From VXYL01 sp965199945 (GTDB taxonomy: Bacteria; Pseudomonadota; Gammaproteobacteria; Pseudomonadales; Azotimanducaceae): a DNA stretch of 64,000 bases. Position 1 is the stretch's first letter. Every line of letters begins with the position of its first letter. The stretch lies in NCBI GenBank assembly GCA_965199945.1, contig OZ241354.1:3720001-3784000 (forward strand), read 5' to 3'. Both the position numbers and the translations under genes were made by a program. Positions 1-7,944 of this stretch are shown here, one piece after another. The notes beneath the pieces are model-generated. The model ran no database searches. It was not told the origin of the DNA and saw only the letters and a program-made list of their open reading frames with translations.

Positions 1-234
1 CTCCCGGTATTCGGCCAAGCGATGTCGGAGCTCGGCGCCTACCAGCGCCTCGATGCCAGCGTGGCTGTTCCGATGCGCGTCGGAGGCACCAACGCGTTGG
101 GGCTGTTGGCGGTGTCGAACGCGCTGAACCGAGGCAATCCAATGGCGAGGGCGTATTCGGAGGACTTCGGCACGTCTCGCGATGTCCACTTCCCGCCGCG
201 GGTCTTCGTTGCAGGTCTGGTCCTTCTGTTCTGA
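1..234 (+). CDS. TonB-dependent receptor, C-terminal end (partial)
   Basis: The reading frame is open from the first base and stops at 232-234, so only the last 77 residues are present. The tail has the look of an outer-membrane beta-barrel end: alternating polar and hydrophobic strands, a segment around VSNALNR typical of TonB-dependent receptors, and a final strand ending FVAGLVLLF with the terminal phenylalanine read by the BAM machinery. TonB receptors import siderophores, cobalamin or oligosaccharides across the outer membrane; the substrate cannot be told from this piece. The stop codon directly abuts a fragment of an unrelated gene at 236, which suggests a rearrangement junction. Confidence 0.6.
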   Translation, partial: LPVFGQAMSELGAYQRLDASVAVPMRVGGTNALGLLAVSNALNRGNPMARAYSEDFGTSRDVHFPPRVFVAGLVLLF

Positions 235-235
235 G

Positions 236-349
236 CCGCGCGACGTCTTCGAGACCGGCGACGCCTGGTTCAACACCGGCGACCTGATCCGCGAAGTGGA
301 AGTCGGGTTCTCCCTCGGCTACGCCCACTACCAGTTCGTCGACCAGCGT
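236..349 (+). pseudogene. Long-chain acyl-CoA synthetase remnant
   Basis: In the second forward frame, about 38 codons read as an internal piece of a FadD/ACSVL-type fatty acyl-CoA synthetase: GDAWFNTGDLIRE followed by AHYQFVDQR, matching the conserved adenylate-forming segment (GDxWFNTGDL ... FVDR) that precedes the hinge. Nothing upstream or downstream continues the domain, and the segment between the two motifs carries a few extra residues, so this is a decayed fragment. It starts two bases after the receptor stop codon. Seen: the motif-level match. Inferred: a deletion or recombination scar. Confidence 0.55.
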
Positions 350-771
350 CCCCTGGCGAATCGCCCACGAAGAATAGGGGCGATTTCCTACACGGATTGC
401 AGACATCGCCCGTATTCCTGGGCGCCGAGGCTTGGTCACCATGCCGCTTCACTCGGAAGAGGAGGTCGGCATGGACGGAAGAATGGTGCAGCGGCGGCGA
501 TTTCAGGACGGCCCGCTCCGCGGCGCGAACGCCGGATTGGCGACGCGCCGCAGCGGCGGCCGGCGACCCAAGGGGAACCATCGCGCGCTCGAACGGCGAC
601 CGTCGCTGCCGTGCCCGAAGCACGGCGCCTTGCGCGAACAGGTCTCGAAGGGCGAGCCGTAGCCCCTCGTGCGCCGTCGCTGCATGGTCGGGCAATCGGC
701 AGCGGCTGGTTGATTCGCCGGTCTGCCACCCCAATCATGTAGCGACGCAAGGCCGCTCGAGGAGACATGCA
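350..771. other. Intergenic stretch without a supported gene
   Basis: Several overlapping frames are open here, but none shows a recognisable motif or convincing codon pattern, and they disagree between strands. The only functional element seen is the ribosome binding site gagga at about 759-763, seven to eight bases before the ATG of the next gene. Confidence 0.5.
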
Positions 772-1212
772 ATGGCGCGCGTGCAACTGGCGCTCAACGT
801 CCCGAATCTGGACGCTGCGGTGGCGTTCTACAGCTCGCTCTTCGGCACCGAGCCGCACAAGGTGCGCGAGGGCTACGCGAACTTCGAGGTGGCCGAGCCG
901 CCGTTGAAGCTCGTGCTCATGGAGAACGACGCGGCCGAGAAGCTCAACCACTTGGGCGTCGAGGTCGAAACCACGTCCGAGGTGCGCGCCGAGACGCAGC
1001 GCCTGGACGCGGCCGGCATGGCGACGGTGGTGGAGGAAGCCACCGTGTGCTGCCACGCCGAGCAGGACAAGGTGTGGGTGCGCGACCCCGGCGGCATCCG
1101 CTGGGAGGTGTACAACATCACGGACGACATGCTCCGCAAGGGCGAAGGAGCGATGCCGACGACGGCGGCGCGTGCAGCCGCGCCCTCGAACGCCCCAAGG
1201 TGCTGCGGCTAG
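772..1212 (+). CDS. cadI: CadI/ArsI-type VOC metalloprotein
   Basis: A 146-residue vicinal-oxygen-chelate protein. The start RVQLALNV, the LNHLGVEV strand and the CCHAEQDKVWV segment follow the CadI/ArsI family, where the adjacent cysteines bind soft metals or trivalent arsenicals; ArsI members cleave the carbon-arsenic bond of organoarsenicals. The N-terminal metal-ligand histidine of ArsI is replaced by glutamine here, as in CadI-type members, so C-As lyase activity is uncertain. The ATG at 772 is preferred over an upstream in-frame start because of the gagga site and because family homology begins exactly there. The last 20 residues are alanine-rich and end CCG. No ArsR-like regulator or arsenite pump is adjacent. 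Confidence 0.8.
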   Translation: MARVQLALNVPNLDAAVAFYSSLFGTEPHKVREGYANFEVAEPPLKLVLMENDAAEKLNHLGVEVETTSEVRAETQRLDAAGMATVVEEATVCCHAEQDKVWVRDPGGIRWEVYNITDDMLRKGEGAMPTTAARAAAPSNAPRCCG

Positions 1213-1273
1213 CCGAAGATTGGCGACGCCCGCTGGCGGTCAGGCCGGCGGAGGCGAAGGAAGCGAAAGGCGG

Positions 1274-1936
1274 TCAGGCCTCGCTCAGCGGGGTGCGGTA
1301 GCGGTCGATCTTGGCGACGTAGCGCGCCGCGGCTTCTAGGAAATAGACGTTGTCCCGATTGCCGAAGCCGACGTTGTAGGAGCGCAGGGCGCACTGCTCG
1401 GCCTGCTGCGGGTCCGGGTTGGAGACCCGGGCGCAGGCTTCCATGTAGTGGGCGAGAATCTGCGCCCCGCAGTACACGTTCTGCTCGGGATCGAACAGCG
1501 AGCCGCCGCAGAAGGCGCTCCACAGGTCGGCGCGAACCTGCGCCGGCCCAACGGCGCCCATAGGCGAGCGCACGTTCTTGCGGAAGGTGCTCTCGGTCAT
1601 CACCAGGCTCGCCACCAGCTCCGGCGCTAGGCGCTGCCGCGTCGATGCTTCGAGAATCCAATCCGTGAACTCGTCGGCGACGGCCTCCTCGATGCCGTAG
1701 CCGCGCACGAGCCTGGCGGCAAAGCTGGCGCGCTTGTGCTCCCACCCCGCCGTCGCCGCTGGCGCCGGCAGTGCCAAGGGAACGATCCGCCGCTCCTCGG
1801 CATCGCCCCGCGCGAACGCCGCAACCACCAAGGCAACGCTGCCAAGCAACGCCAGAACCAGCCCCCGGCGGGCAGCGCCATTGGCGTGGCGGCGCATCCC
1901 CATCCGGCGACCTACATGTCGCGCCTCTCCTAGCAT
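1274..1936 (-). CDS. Lytic murein transglycosylase (SLT domain)
   Basis: A 220-residue protein with a basic start and one hydrophobic segment (about residues 26-42) that acts as a signal peptide or anchor. The SLT-type goose-lysozyme fold follows: catalytic glutamate in MTESTF (about residue 115), then GAVGPAQV, a variant of the usual GLMQ(V/I) loop, and YCGAQILAHYME and SYNVGFGN as the third and fourth conserved motifs. These enzymes cleave the MurNAc-GlcNAc bond in the periplasm to give 1,6-anhydro ends. It is a short single-domain form, convergent with the upstream VOC gene. An in-frame ATG near 1903 would be an equally reasonable start. Confidence 0.8.
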   Translation of the reverse strand: MLGEARHVGRRMGMRRHANGAARRGLVLALLGSVALVVAAFARGDAEERRIVPLALPAPAATAGWEHKRASFAARLVRGYGIEEAVADEFTDWILEASTRQRLAPELVASLVMTESTFRKNVRSPMGAVGPAQVRADLWSAFCGGSLFDPEQNVYCGAQILAHYMEACARVSNPDPQQAEQCALRSYNVGFGNRDNVYFLEAAARYVAKIDRYRTPLSEA

Positions 1937-2164
1937 CTACCCTGCGTCCATCAGAGAAGGGCGCGAACCATACCCCATGATTCCCCGAAAGTGAAGAAAG
2001 AATGGAGCCCTCAAGAGCGTGGCCGGCGCCGACGCCGTCCACGGCGGCTGCGGCATCGCCGCGTCGTGGGGTTTCCACGTCCTCTGGCAACGCGGCAACG
2101 GCAACGAACCGGGCATTCCCTTGCCGGCGCCGTTTGTAATACGCTCTCGCCGATTCGTTGGCGA

Positions 2165-2743
2165 ATGGAGTGCAAGGAAACCGTGCAGCTGCGCTGGTCC
2201 CACGCATTCGTGCATGTGGAGAGCATGGAGACGATGCTCGGCTTCTACACGGACGTCCTGGGCTTCGAGATCGCCGACCGCGGCGAAGTCGGCGGCCGGC
2301 GGGTGGCCTTCTTGAGCCAGGTCGAGACGGATCACCACCAGTTGGCGTTTCTGGAGCGTCCGAGCGGCGAAGCACCCGCGCCGCTAGGCCGCGTCGGGCA
2401 CTTCGCCTTTCGGGTGGACTGCCTGCAGGACGTGAAGGCGCTGCACGAGCGGCTGCTAGCCGACGAGCGCGTGAAGAGCGTGGCGCCAGTCACCCACGGC
2501 AATGCGTGGTCCATCTACTTCGCCGACCCGGAAGGCAACGGCATCGAGGTGTTCTGCGACTCGCCTTGGCACGTGCGCCAGCCCCAGGGCAAGGCATGGG
2601 ATCCGTCGGCAACCGAGGCGGAACTGCGCGAAGCGACGCTTGAGGAGTTCGGCCAGACCGAGGGCTTCGGCGCAATCGACGACTACTACATGGAACGCCG
2701 CCGGCACTACCGCGAACGTTCCGAAGCGAAGGAGACGCCATGA
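2165..2743 (+). CDS. VOC family (glyoxalase/extradiol dioxygenase-like) protein
   Basis: 192 residues. One beta-alpha-beta-beta-beta module pair is visible: WSHAFVHVESMETMLGFYTDVLGFEI at the start, then GHFAFRVD and FADPEGNGIEVF, the terminal Glu ligand segment typical of glyoxalase-fold metalloenzymes. It overlaps the next VOC gene by four bases (ATGA at 2740-2743), so the two are translationally coupled and may work together or as a heterodimer. An upstream in-frame start exists, but homology begins only at about 2180. Substrate unknown; an aromatic ring-cleavage or thiol-conjugate substrate would fit the family. Confidence 0.75.
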   Translation: MECKETVQLRWSHAFVHVESMETMLGFYTDVLGFEIADRGEVGGRRVAFLSQVETDHHQLAFLERPSGEAPAPLGRVGHFAFRVDCLQDVKALHERLLADERVKSVAPVTHGNAWSIYFADPEGNGIEVFCDSPWHVRQPQGKAWDPSATEAELREATLEEFGQTEGFGAIDDYYMERRRHYRERSEAKETP

Positions 2744-3591
2744 GCACGCGGAACTTCGACCGCGCCGAGGAGGACTTCGGCAACGTCCTGAACATGGAGC
2801 ACATCAACCTGACGGTGCCGGACCAGCAGTTGGCGGCGCTGTTCTACGTCACCGGCCTCGGCTTCACGCGGGATCCGTACATCGACTTCGGCACCTTCAA
2901 CATGTGGATCAACGTCGGCGAGCAGCAGTTCCACCTGCCGAAGCGCGACGCGCAGCGATTCCGCGGGCACATCGGCGTGGTGGTTCCCGATCTGGACGGT
3001 CTGAAACGGCGCCTCGACTTCATCGACCGGCCCATGCAGGGCACCGCGTTCAAGCGCGAGGAGAAGAACGACCACATCGCCCTGTCCTGCCCGTGGGGGA
3101 ACGACATCCGCGCTTTCGGCCCGAGCTTCGGCACCAGCCTCGGCATTCCCTTCGCTGTGCTCGACGTGCCGCCGGGGAGCGCCGACGGCATCGCCCGCTT
3201 CTACAACGACGTGCTTGGCGCGCCGGCGCGCGTCGTGGAGAACGGCGAGCGGTGCGCCGAAGCCAGCATGGGCGGCAGCCAGCGGCTCGTCTTCCGCGAA
3301 ACCGACGCCGAGATTCCGGCCTACGACGGCCACCACATCGCCGTCTACGTGTCGAACTTCTCGCGCCCCCACGCGGCGCTGAACGAACGCGGCCTGATCA
3401 CCGAAGAATCGGACCAGCACCAGTACCGCTTCCAGGCCATCGTCGATCCCGAAAGCGGCGAGACGATCACCGAGATCGAGCACGAAGTCCGCAGCCTGAA
3501 GCATCCGATGTTCAAGCGCTTCCTGGTCAACCGCAATCCTGCCCAGGGCTTCATGAACTACGTCCAGGGACGCGACGCCTTCGTTCCCTAA
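2740..3591 (+). CDS. Two-domain VOC family protein
   Basis: 283 residues with two glyoxalase-fold modules: MEHINLTVPDQQLAALFY at the start and a second from about residue 140 (IPFAVLDVPPG ... FYNDVLG). Length and duplication match extradiol dioxygenase or glyoxalase-like two-domain proteins. It starts inside the stop codon of the preceding VOC gene and ends ten bases before the NorQ-like ATPase, so the four genes 2165-6389 form one transcription unit. This is odd company for an AAA+/VWA chaperone pair and raises the idea that the VOC enzymes are its clients. Substrate not recognised. Confidence 0.75.
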   Translation: MSTRNFDRAEEDFGNVLNMEHINLTVPDQQLAALFYVTGLGFTRDPYIDFGTFNMWINVGEQQFHLPKRDAQRFRGHIGVVVPDLDGLKRRLDFIDRPMQGTAFKREEKNDHIALSCPWGNDIRAFGPSFGTSLGIPFAVLDVPPGSADGIARFYNDVLGAPARVVENGERCAEASMGGSQRLVFRETDAEIPAYDGHHIAVYVSNFSRPHAALNERGLITEESDQHQYRFQAIVDPESGETITEIEHEVRSLKHPMFKRFLVNRNPAQGFMNYVQGRDAFVP

Positions 3592-3600
3592 GCCAACGCA

Positions 3601-4407
3601 GTGCGCCAACCCTACTACCTGCCGCTCGCCGACGAGGTGGCGGCCTTCGAGGCCGCCTACGCGAGCCGCCTGCCGGTGCTGCTGAAGGGGCCGACCGGCT
3701 GCGGCAAGACGCGCTTCGTCGAGCACATGGCCTGGCGCTTGCGCGGCGAGGGCGGCAACGCCGAAGACTTCGACGACCATCTGGTCACGGTCTCCTGCCA
3801 CGAGGACTTGACGGGCACCGATCTCGTCGGGCGCTTCCTGCTCAAGGGCGACGAAACCGTCTGGCAGGACGGCCCGCTCACCCACGCCGCCCGCCGCGGC
3901 GCCCTGTGCTACCTGGACGAAATCGTCGAAGCCCGCAAGGACACGACGGTGCTCATCCACTCGCTCACCGATCACCGCCGCGTGCTGCCGATCGACAAGA
4001 CGGGCGAACTGCTGCATGCCCACGACGACTTCCTGCTGGTGATCTCCTACAACCCGGGCTACCAGAGCCTGCTCAAGGACCTCAAGGCGAGCACCCGCCA
4101 GCGCTTCGTGAGCCTGGCCTTCGACTATCCTAGCGAGGAGCGCGAAGCGCAGATCGTCGCCCACGAGAGCGGCGTCTCCGAGGAGGCGGCCACGCGCCTC
4201 GCGGCGATCGGCGCCAAAGTGCGCAATCTGCGCGAGCACGGCTTCCGCGACGGCGTGAGCACGCGCTTGCTGATCTACGCCGCGGCGCTCATCGAGAACG
4301 GCATCGAACCCCGCCGGGCAGCGGACCTCGCCATCGTGCAGGCGGTTTCCGACGACGCCAACGTGCAGGAGGCCGTCGCCGGCATCGTCGACGTCGTCTG
4401 GCCCTGA
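3601..4407 (+). CDS. CbbQ/NirQ/NorQ-family AAA+ ATPase
   Basis: 268 residues, GTG start, the usual length for CbbQ/NorQ proteins. Walker A is GPTGCGKT (about residues 30-37) and Walker B is CYLDEIVEA (about 102-110); the family's short C-terminal helical domain follows. These MoxR-type ATPases form hexameric rings and, with a VWA-domain partner, remodel a metalloenzyme: Rubisco for CbbQO, the NorBC nitric-oxide reductase for NorQD. The VWA partner follows directly, but no norB, norC or Rubisco gene is in the window; the operon instead begins with two VOC genes. The client is therefore unknown. Confidence 0.85.
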   Translation: MRQPYYLPLADEVAAFEAAYASRLPVLLKGPTGCGKTRFVEHMAWRLRGEGGNAEDFDDHLVTVSCHEDLTGTDLVGRFLLKGDETVWQDGPLTHAARRGALCYLDEIVEARKDTTVLIHSLTDHRRVLPIDKTGELLHAHDDFLLVISYNPGYQSLLKDLKASTRQRFVSLAFDYPSEEREAQIVAHESGVSEEAATRLAAIGAKVRNLREHGFRDGVSTRLLIYAAALIENGIEPRRAADLAIVQAVSDDANVQEAVAGIVDVVWP

Positions 4408-4484
4408 CGGCGCTGGTCGACATCGAGCGCGCGCTTGCGCTCTTCGCCGAAGGCATCGCCGGGCGTCGCTACCACATCAAATCG

Positions 4485-6389
4485 GTGCGCGAACTTGCTG
4501 GCGCGGAGGCGGGCGACCGCGTGGACGCCAGCCACGACGGCCGCAGCCTCTATCTTCCCGACGCCATCGACACCTTCGGCGATGCGGCGCGGGACGCCGG
4601 CGCCTACCGCGCCACGGTGCTCGACCAGCTGGGCTTTCGCGAGTTCGGCACCTACCGCTTCGACTTGCCCACGGCAATGCGGCGCATTTCTGGCGAGAGG
4701 GCACGCCCCCTCGCGCTCCCCCGGCTGAGAGCTCTTCCCGAACTAGCCGGATTGCGCGTCGCCGGCGACGAGCGCCAAGCCGATCTCGGCCTGTTCTTCG
4801 CCGCGTTCGACGTGCCGGAGCTGGCGCGCGAGGTGTTCCGCATCGTCGAGACGGCGCGCGTGCGCAGCGCGGTGGCGCGGCGCTATCCGGGGAGCCGCCG
4901 CTATCGGCAGATTGGGCTCGCCGAAGCGCTGGCGCGCGCGCTCGGTGAGCTGCCGGCGCATGCGCCGCTGCTGCCCCTTGCCGTGGACGCCTTGGCGGTG
5001 GACGCGGACGTTTACACTTCCGCCGCGGCGACTGTCGCCTGCATGGCGCAGATGGACGCCGCGGTGCCGTCGAACGCTGCCGCCGATGCCGTGGAAGCGC
5101 CGTTGGAGTGGCTGCAACGCGAAGCGAGATTGGAGGATTGGGAGGACGAGCTCGCCGACGTCGACAGCCAAGTCGCCGTGCTGGAGTTCGCGCAGGATAA
5201 CGGCGAGGCGGTGCGGGCCGGAGAAGCGGAGGAACTTGGCGGCGACGTCCGCGACGTCGACGCGGATCTTCTGGCGCAGCGCGAGCTCCTGGCGCGCCGC
5301 GACCGGCTGCAACGGCGCATCGACATGGAGCGCTCCAGCGTGCGCCGCGCCTTGGGCGAGGAGCGCGGCGGCGAGAGCTTCCGCTACGACGAGTGGGATC
5401 ATGCGCAAGGCGTCTATCTGCGCGGCTGGTGCCGGCTCTACGAGGAACGCCTACACGCCGTTGCCGACCGCGACAGCGAGCAGTTGCGCGACGCCGTGCG
5501 GCCCCACGCCGCAGCGGTGCGCCGTCGTTTCGAGCACATCCGGCCGAGCGGCTACCAGCGCGCCAAGCGGATGCCCGACGGCGACGAGCTGGACTTAGAA
5601 GCCGTGGTCGGCGCCCGCATCGACGTCCGCAACGGCAGCCCACCGGACGAGCGCGTCTACAGCCGCCGGGAACGGCTGCGCCGCGACGTGGCGGCAGCGC
5701 TGCTGGTGGATCTCTCGGCCTCCACGGACGACGTGGTGGCGGAGGAGAGCGAGGAACCGCGCCCACCCGCCGCCACCGCCCAGGACATCCGCGATCCGTA
5801 CTTCGACGAAGACGACGAGTACGACTTCGCGGCGCGCATGGCGGAAGACGCGGCCAAGCGCCGCATCATCGATATCCAGCGCGAAGCCGTGCTGCTGCTG
5901 GCCACGGCCCTCGAAGGCATCGGCGACCGCTACGGCGTCTACGGCTTCTCGGGCTACGGGCGCGACGCGGTGGAGTTCTACATCGCCAAGGAGTTCGACG
6001 AACCCTTCGACCAAAGCGCGCTCGACGCCATCGCCGCCATGAAGCCGAAGCGTTCGACGCGCATGGGCCCGGCGATTCGCCACGGCGCGCGCAAGCTCTT
6101 GGCATGCGGCGCGGCGCTCAAGGTGATGATGGTGGTCAGCGACGGCTTTCCCCAGGACCACGACTACGGCCCGCGCCGGGGCGACCACGAATACGGCGTT
6201 CAGGACACCGCCAAGGCGCTGCGCGAAGCGGCGGCCCAGGGCATCGAGACGTTCTGCGTGACGGTGGACCGATCCGGCCACGACTACCTGCGGCGCATGT
6301 GCCCGGACGACCGCTACATGGTGATCGAGGAGACCGCGGAGCTGCCGACCGCCTTGCAGAAGGCGTATCGGCAGCTGACGCGCTTGTAG
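4485..6389 (+). CDS. NorD-like VWA-domain protein
   Basis: 634 residues, close to NorD length. A long helical N-terminal region is followed by a von Willebrand A domain from about residue 400, with MIDAS motif LLVDLSAST near residue 407 and the late VVSDGFP and VTVDRSG strands. It pairs with the NorQ-like ATPase just upstream. GTG 4485 is the first conventional start, but the frame is open further upstream and reads as good coding sequence from about 4413 (ALVDIERALALFAEG), so translation may really begin there from a CTG codon. An in-frame copy of a palindromic repeat lies at 4693-4736. The gene ends in a double hairpin shared with the converging gene. Confidence 0.8.
   Translation: MRELAGAEAGDRVDASHDGRSLYLPDAIDTFGDAARDAGAYRATVLDQLGFREFGTYRFDLPTAMRRISGERARPLALPRLRALPELAGLRVAGDERQADLGLFFAAFDVPELAREVFRIVETARVRSAVARRYPGSRRYRQIGLAEALARALGELPAHAPLLPLAVDALAVDADVYTSAAATVACMAQMDAAVPSNAAADAVEAPLEWLQREARLEDWEDELADVDSQVAVLEFAQDNGEAVRAGEAEELGGDVRDVDADLLAQRELLARRDRLQRRIDMERSSVRRALGEERGGESFRYDEWDHAQGVYLRGWCRLYEERLHAVADRDSEQLRDAVRPHAAAVRRRFEHIRPSGYQRAKRMPDGDELDLEAVVGARIDVRNGSPPDERVYSRRERLRRDVAAALLVDLSASTDDVVAEESEEPRPPAATAQDIRDPYFDEDDEYDFAARMAEDAAKRRIIDIQREAVLLLATALEGIGDRYGVYGFSGYGRDAVEFYIAKEFDEPFDQSALDAIAAMKPKRSTRMGPAIRHGARKLLACGAALKVMMVVSDGFPQDHDYGPRRGDHEYGVQDTAKALREAAAQGIETFCVTVDRSGHDYLRRMCPDDRYMVIEETAELPTALQKAYRQLTRL
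4693..4736 (+). repeat. Palindromic repeat inside the NorD-like gene
   Basis: A GC-rich near-palindrome (GCGAGAGGGC-AC-GCCCCCTCGC, one mismatch) followed by a CTCCCC-rich tail and a GAGAGCTCTTCC end. About 89% identical over 46 bp to the third unit of the tandem set in the 3' end of rnr (56277-56323). It is translated in frame as part of a basic, leucine-rich insertion (ARPLALPRLRALPEL). This looks like a dispersed element that can sit inside coding genes without breaking the frame. Confidence 0.6.
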
Positions 6390-6435
6390 AGCTCGTCTAA
6401 GGCGGTGCGCCTCTCACGGGCAGTGTCGTTTCCAG

Positions 6436-6476
6436 CGAGTTTGCAAAGCAAACTCGAACGCACCCAACGGGGTGCG
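6436..6476. terminator. Two tandem hairpins between convergent genes
   Basis: CGAGTTTGC-AAA-GCAAACTCG at 6436-6456 is a perfect nine-base stem with a three-base loop, followed at 6459-6476 by CGCACCC-AACG-GGGTGCG, a perfect seven-base stem. They lie between the stop of the NorD-like gene (+) and the stop of the Bax-inhibitor gene (-). Without long T runs they are most likely bidirectional mRNA end-stabilising or terminating structures. Confidence 0.5.
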
Positions 6477-6477
6477 C

Positions 6478-7146
6478 CTAGTCATCTCCGCCGAGGCCGA
6501 ACAGCAGTAGCACGGAACTGAAGATGTTGTAGATCGCCACGTAGATGCCGATGGTGGCGCGGATGTAGTTGGTCTCCTCGCCGCGCACCACGGCGCTCGT
6601 CTCCCAGAGAATGAGCGCCGCGCCGAACAGGATGCAGATCCCGGCCAGCACCTGCGACATCAAGGTCGTCCAATAGAAGATCGACACGATCCAGGACGCG
6701 ATGATGACGATGGCACCGACGACGAGGAAGCCGGCGAGGAAGCTGAAGTCCCGGCGCGTGGTCACCGCGTAGACGGAGAGGCCGAAGAACGCCACCGCGG
6801 TGATGCCCAAGGACTGCGCCACCAGCGCCCCGCCGTTCGCCAGGTTCAGCACCGCGCCGAGCAGCGGCGCCAGCGAGAAGCCCATGAAGCCGGTGAGCAC
6901 GAAGGTCCAGAACAGGCCCCAGCCGCTGTTCGCGGTCTTGTGGACGGCGAACAGCAGCCCGACGAAAACGACCAGCGTGACGATGCCGAGGTGCGGCGCG
7001 GCCATCGCCACCGAGACGCTCGCGGTGACGGCGCTCCACAGGAGCGTCAACGCGAGCAGCGCATAGGTGCTGCGCAGCACCTTGTTGACCCGCACCTCCG
7101 ACGGGGCGCGGGCGGTGCGGGGGGCAAAAGCAGTCGGATTGGCCAT
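6478..7146 (-). CDS. Bax inhibitor-1/YccA family membrane protein
   Basis: 222 residues with about seven hydrophobic segments spread from residue 30 to the end and very short loops, the topology of the TMBIM/YccA family of inner-membrane proteins (calcium-leak channels in characterised members; YccA modulates the FtsH protease). The late segment with ILWETSAVVRGEE, followed by YIRATIGIYVAIYNIF, matches the family's conserved C-terminal helices with acidic residues. The start at 7146 is set by aaggaa seven bases upstream and by a strong promoter at 7192-7220; longer in-frame starts lie upstream of that promoter. Single-gene transcript on the minus strand. Confidence 0.85.
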   Translation of the reverse strand: MANPTAFAPRTARAPSEVRVNKVLRSTYALLALTLLWSAVTASVSVAMAAPHLGIVTLVVFVGLLFAVHKTANSGWGLFWTFVLTGFMGFSLAPLLGAVLNLANGGALVAQSLGITAVAFFGLSVYAVTTRRDFSFLAGFLVVGAIVIIASWIVSIFYWTTLMSQVLAGICILFGAALILWETSAVVRGEETNYIRATIGIYVAIYNIFSSVLLLFGLGGDD

Positions 7147-7191
7147 TGGCGGTTCCTTGCTCCGTGGCGTTCGAGTTGCGGACGAGCGACT

Positions 7192-7220
7192 TATATAGTG
7201 GCTTGCCGACGCGGTTTCAA
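7192..7220 (-). promoter_or_regulatory. Sigma-70-type promoter of the BI-1 gene
   Basis: On the minus strand, TTGAAA (7220-7215) and TATATA (7197-7192) are separated by exactly 17 bases. Transcription would start near 7185, about 40 bases before the ATG at 7146. The cleanest housekeeping promoter in the window. Confidence 0.65.
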
Positions 7221-7292
7221 GCTCGGTGCGTACGACCCGCCGCGACAACGGCCCCGACCTTTGCGCCTCCCCACGCCAATGGCCAGCGGCGG

Positions 7293-7369
7293 TGGTGCCG
7301 GAAGGCGGATTTGAACCGCCGACCCACTGATTACGAATCAGTTGCTCTACCGTGCTGAGCTATTCCGGC
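7293..7369 (-). tRNA. tRNA-Thr (CGT)
   Basis: Folds as a complete cloverleaf on the minus strand: acceptor stem GCCGGAA/TTCCGGC, D arm with GCTCAGCACGGTAGAGC, anticodon arm ACTGA-TTCGTAA-TCAGT giving anticodon CGT, T arm GGCGG-TTCAAAT-CCGCC, discriminator A and an encoded CCA. Length 77 including CCA. It reads ACG codons. Confidence 0.95.
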
Positions 7370-7494
7370 AAGACTCGGTGCATCCTACTCCGCTCGCCCA
7401 TCGGAAACCAGAAAGTGATTCTGGAAGAGACCCTCCCTTGCCAGCGCCGAACATGGGTGGCAAGGTGCCGTCCGTTGCAGCGCGAGGACGCGGG

Positions 7495-7944
7495 ATGGCG
7501 AAGGAAACGGGGCGGGTGCTGGCGATTGCGCGCCGCGAACGGACGCGGGCGCGGATGGAGCTGCTGGATTCCGCCGAGGTGTCGGTGGAGGCGGGCGTGG
7601 CGGGCGATGCGCGGGGTGCGCTGCGGGATCGTCAGGTGACGGTCCTGGCGCAGGAGAGCTGGGCTGCCGCGTGCGCGGAGTTGGGCAAGACGCTGCCGTG
7701 GACGACCCGACGGGCGAACATTCTGGTCGAAGGCCTGCACTTGGCGGACGGCACCGGCCAGACCATTCGCGTTGGCACCCTGGAATTGATGGTGACGGGC
7801 GAGACCGATCCGTGTTCGCGGATGGAGGAGCAGCAGGAAGGGCTGCGCGCTGCCTTGACGCCGGATTGGCGCGGCGGCGTCACCTGTCGCGTGGTGCGCG
7901 GCGGCGCGATTCGGGTTGGCGACGCGGCGGAGATCGGCGCCTGA
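7495..7944 (+). CDS. MOSC-domain protein
   Basis: 149 residues. The MOSC (molybdenum cofactor sulfurase C-terminal-like) fold is indicated by GVAGDARG near residue 34, followed by RQVTVLAQESW and by RANILVEGLHL and the later GETDPCSRME segment, the usual order of conserved patches with the cysteine as candidate sulfur carrier or ligand. Family members bind molybdenum cofactor or move sulfur; many stand-alone copies have no known substrate. ATG 7495 is favoured by a gagga site ten bases upstream. Its stop overlaps the next start (ATGA-type), so the hotdog protein is co-translated. Confidence 0.75.
   Translation: MAKETGRVLAIARRERTRARMELLDSAEVSVEAGVAGDARGALRDRQVTVLAQESWAAACAELGKTLPWTTRRANILVEGLHLADGTGQTIRVGTLELMVTGETDPCSRMEEQQEGLRAALTPDWRGGVTCRVVRGGAIRVGDAAEIGA

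Noticed and set aside
397..771. N-terminal extension of the CadI-like protein
   Set aside because: The extra residues lack family similarity and the ribosome site sits before ATG 772.
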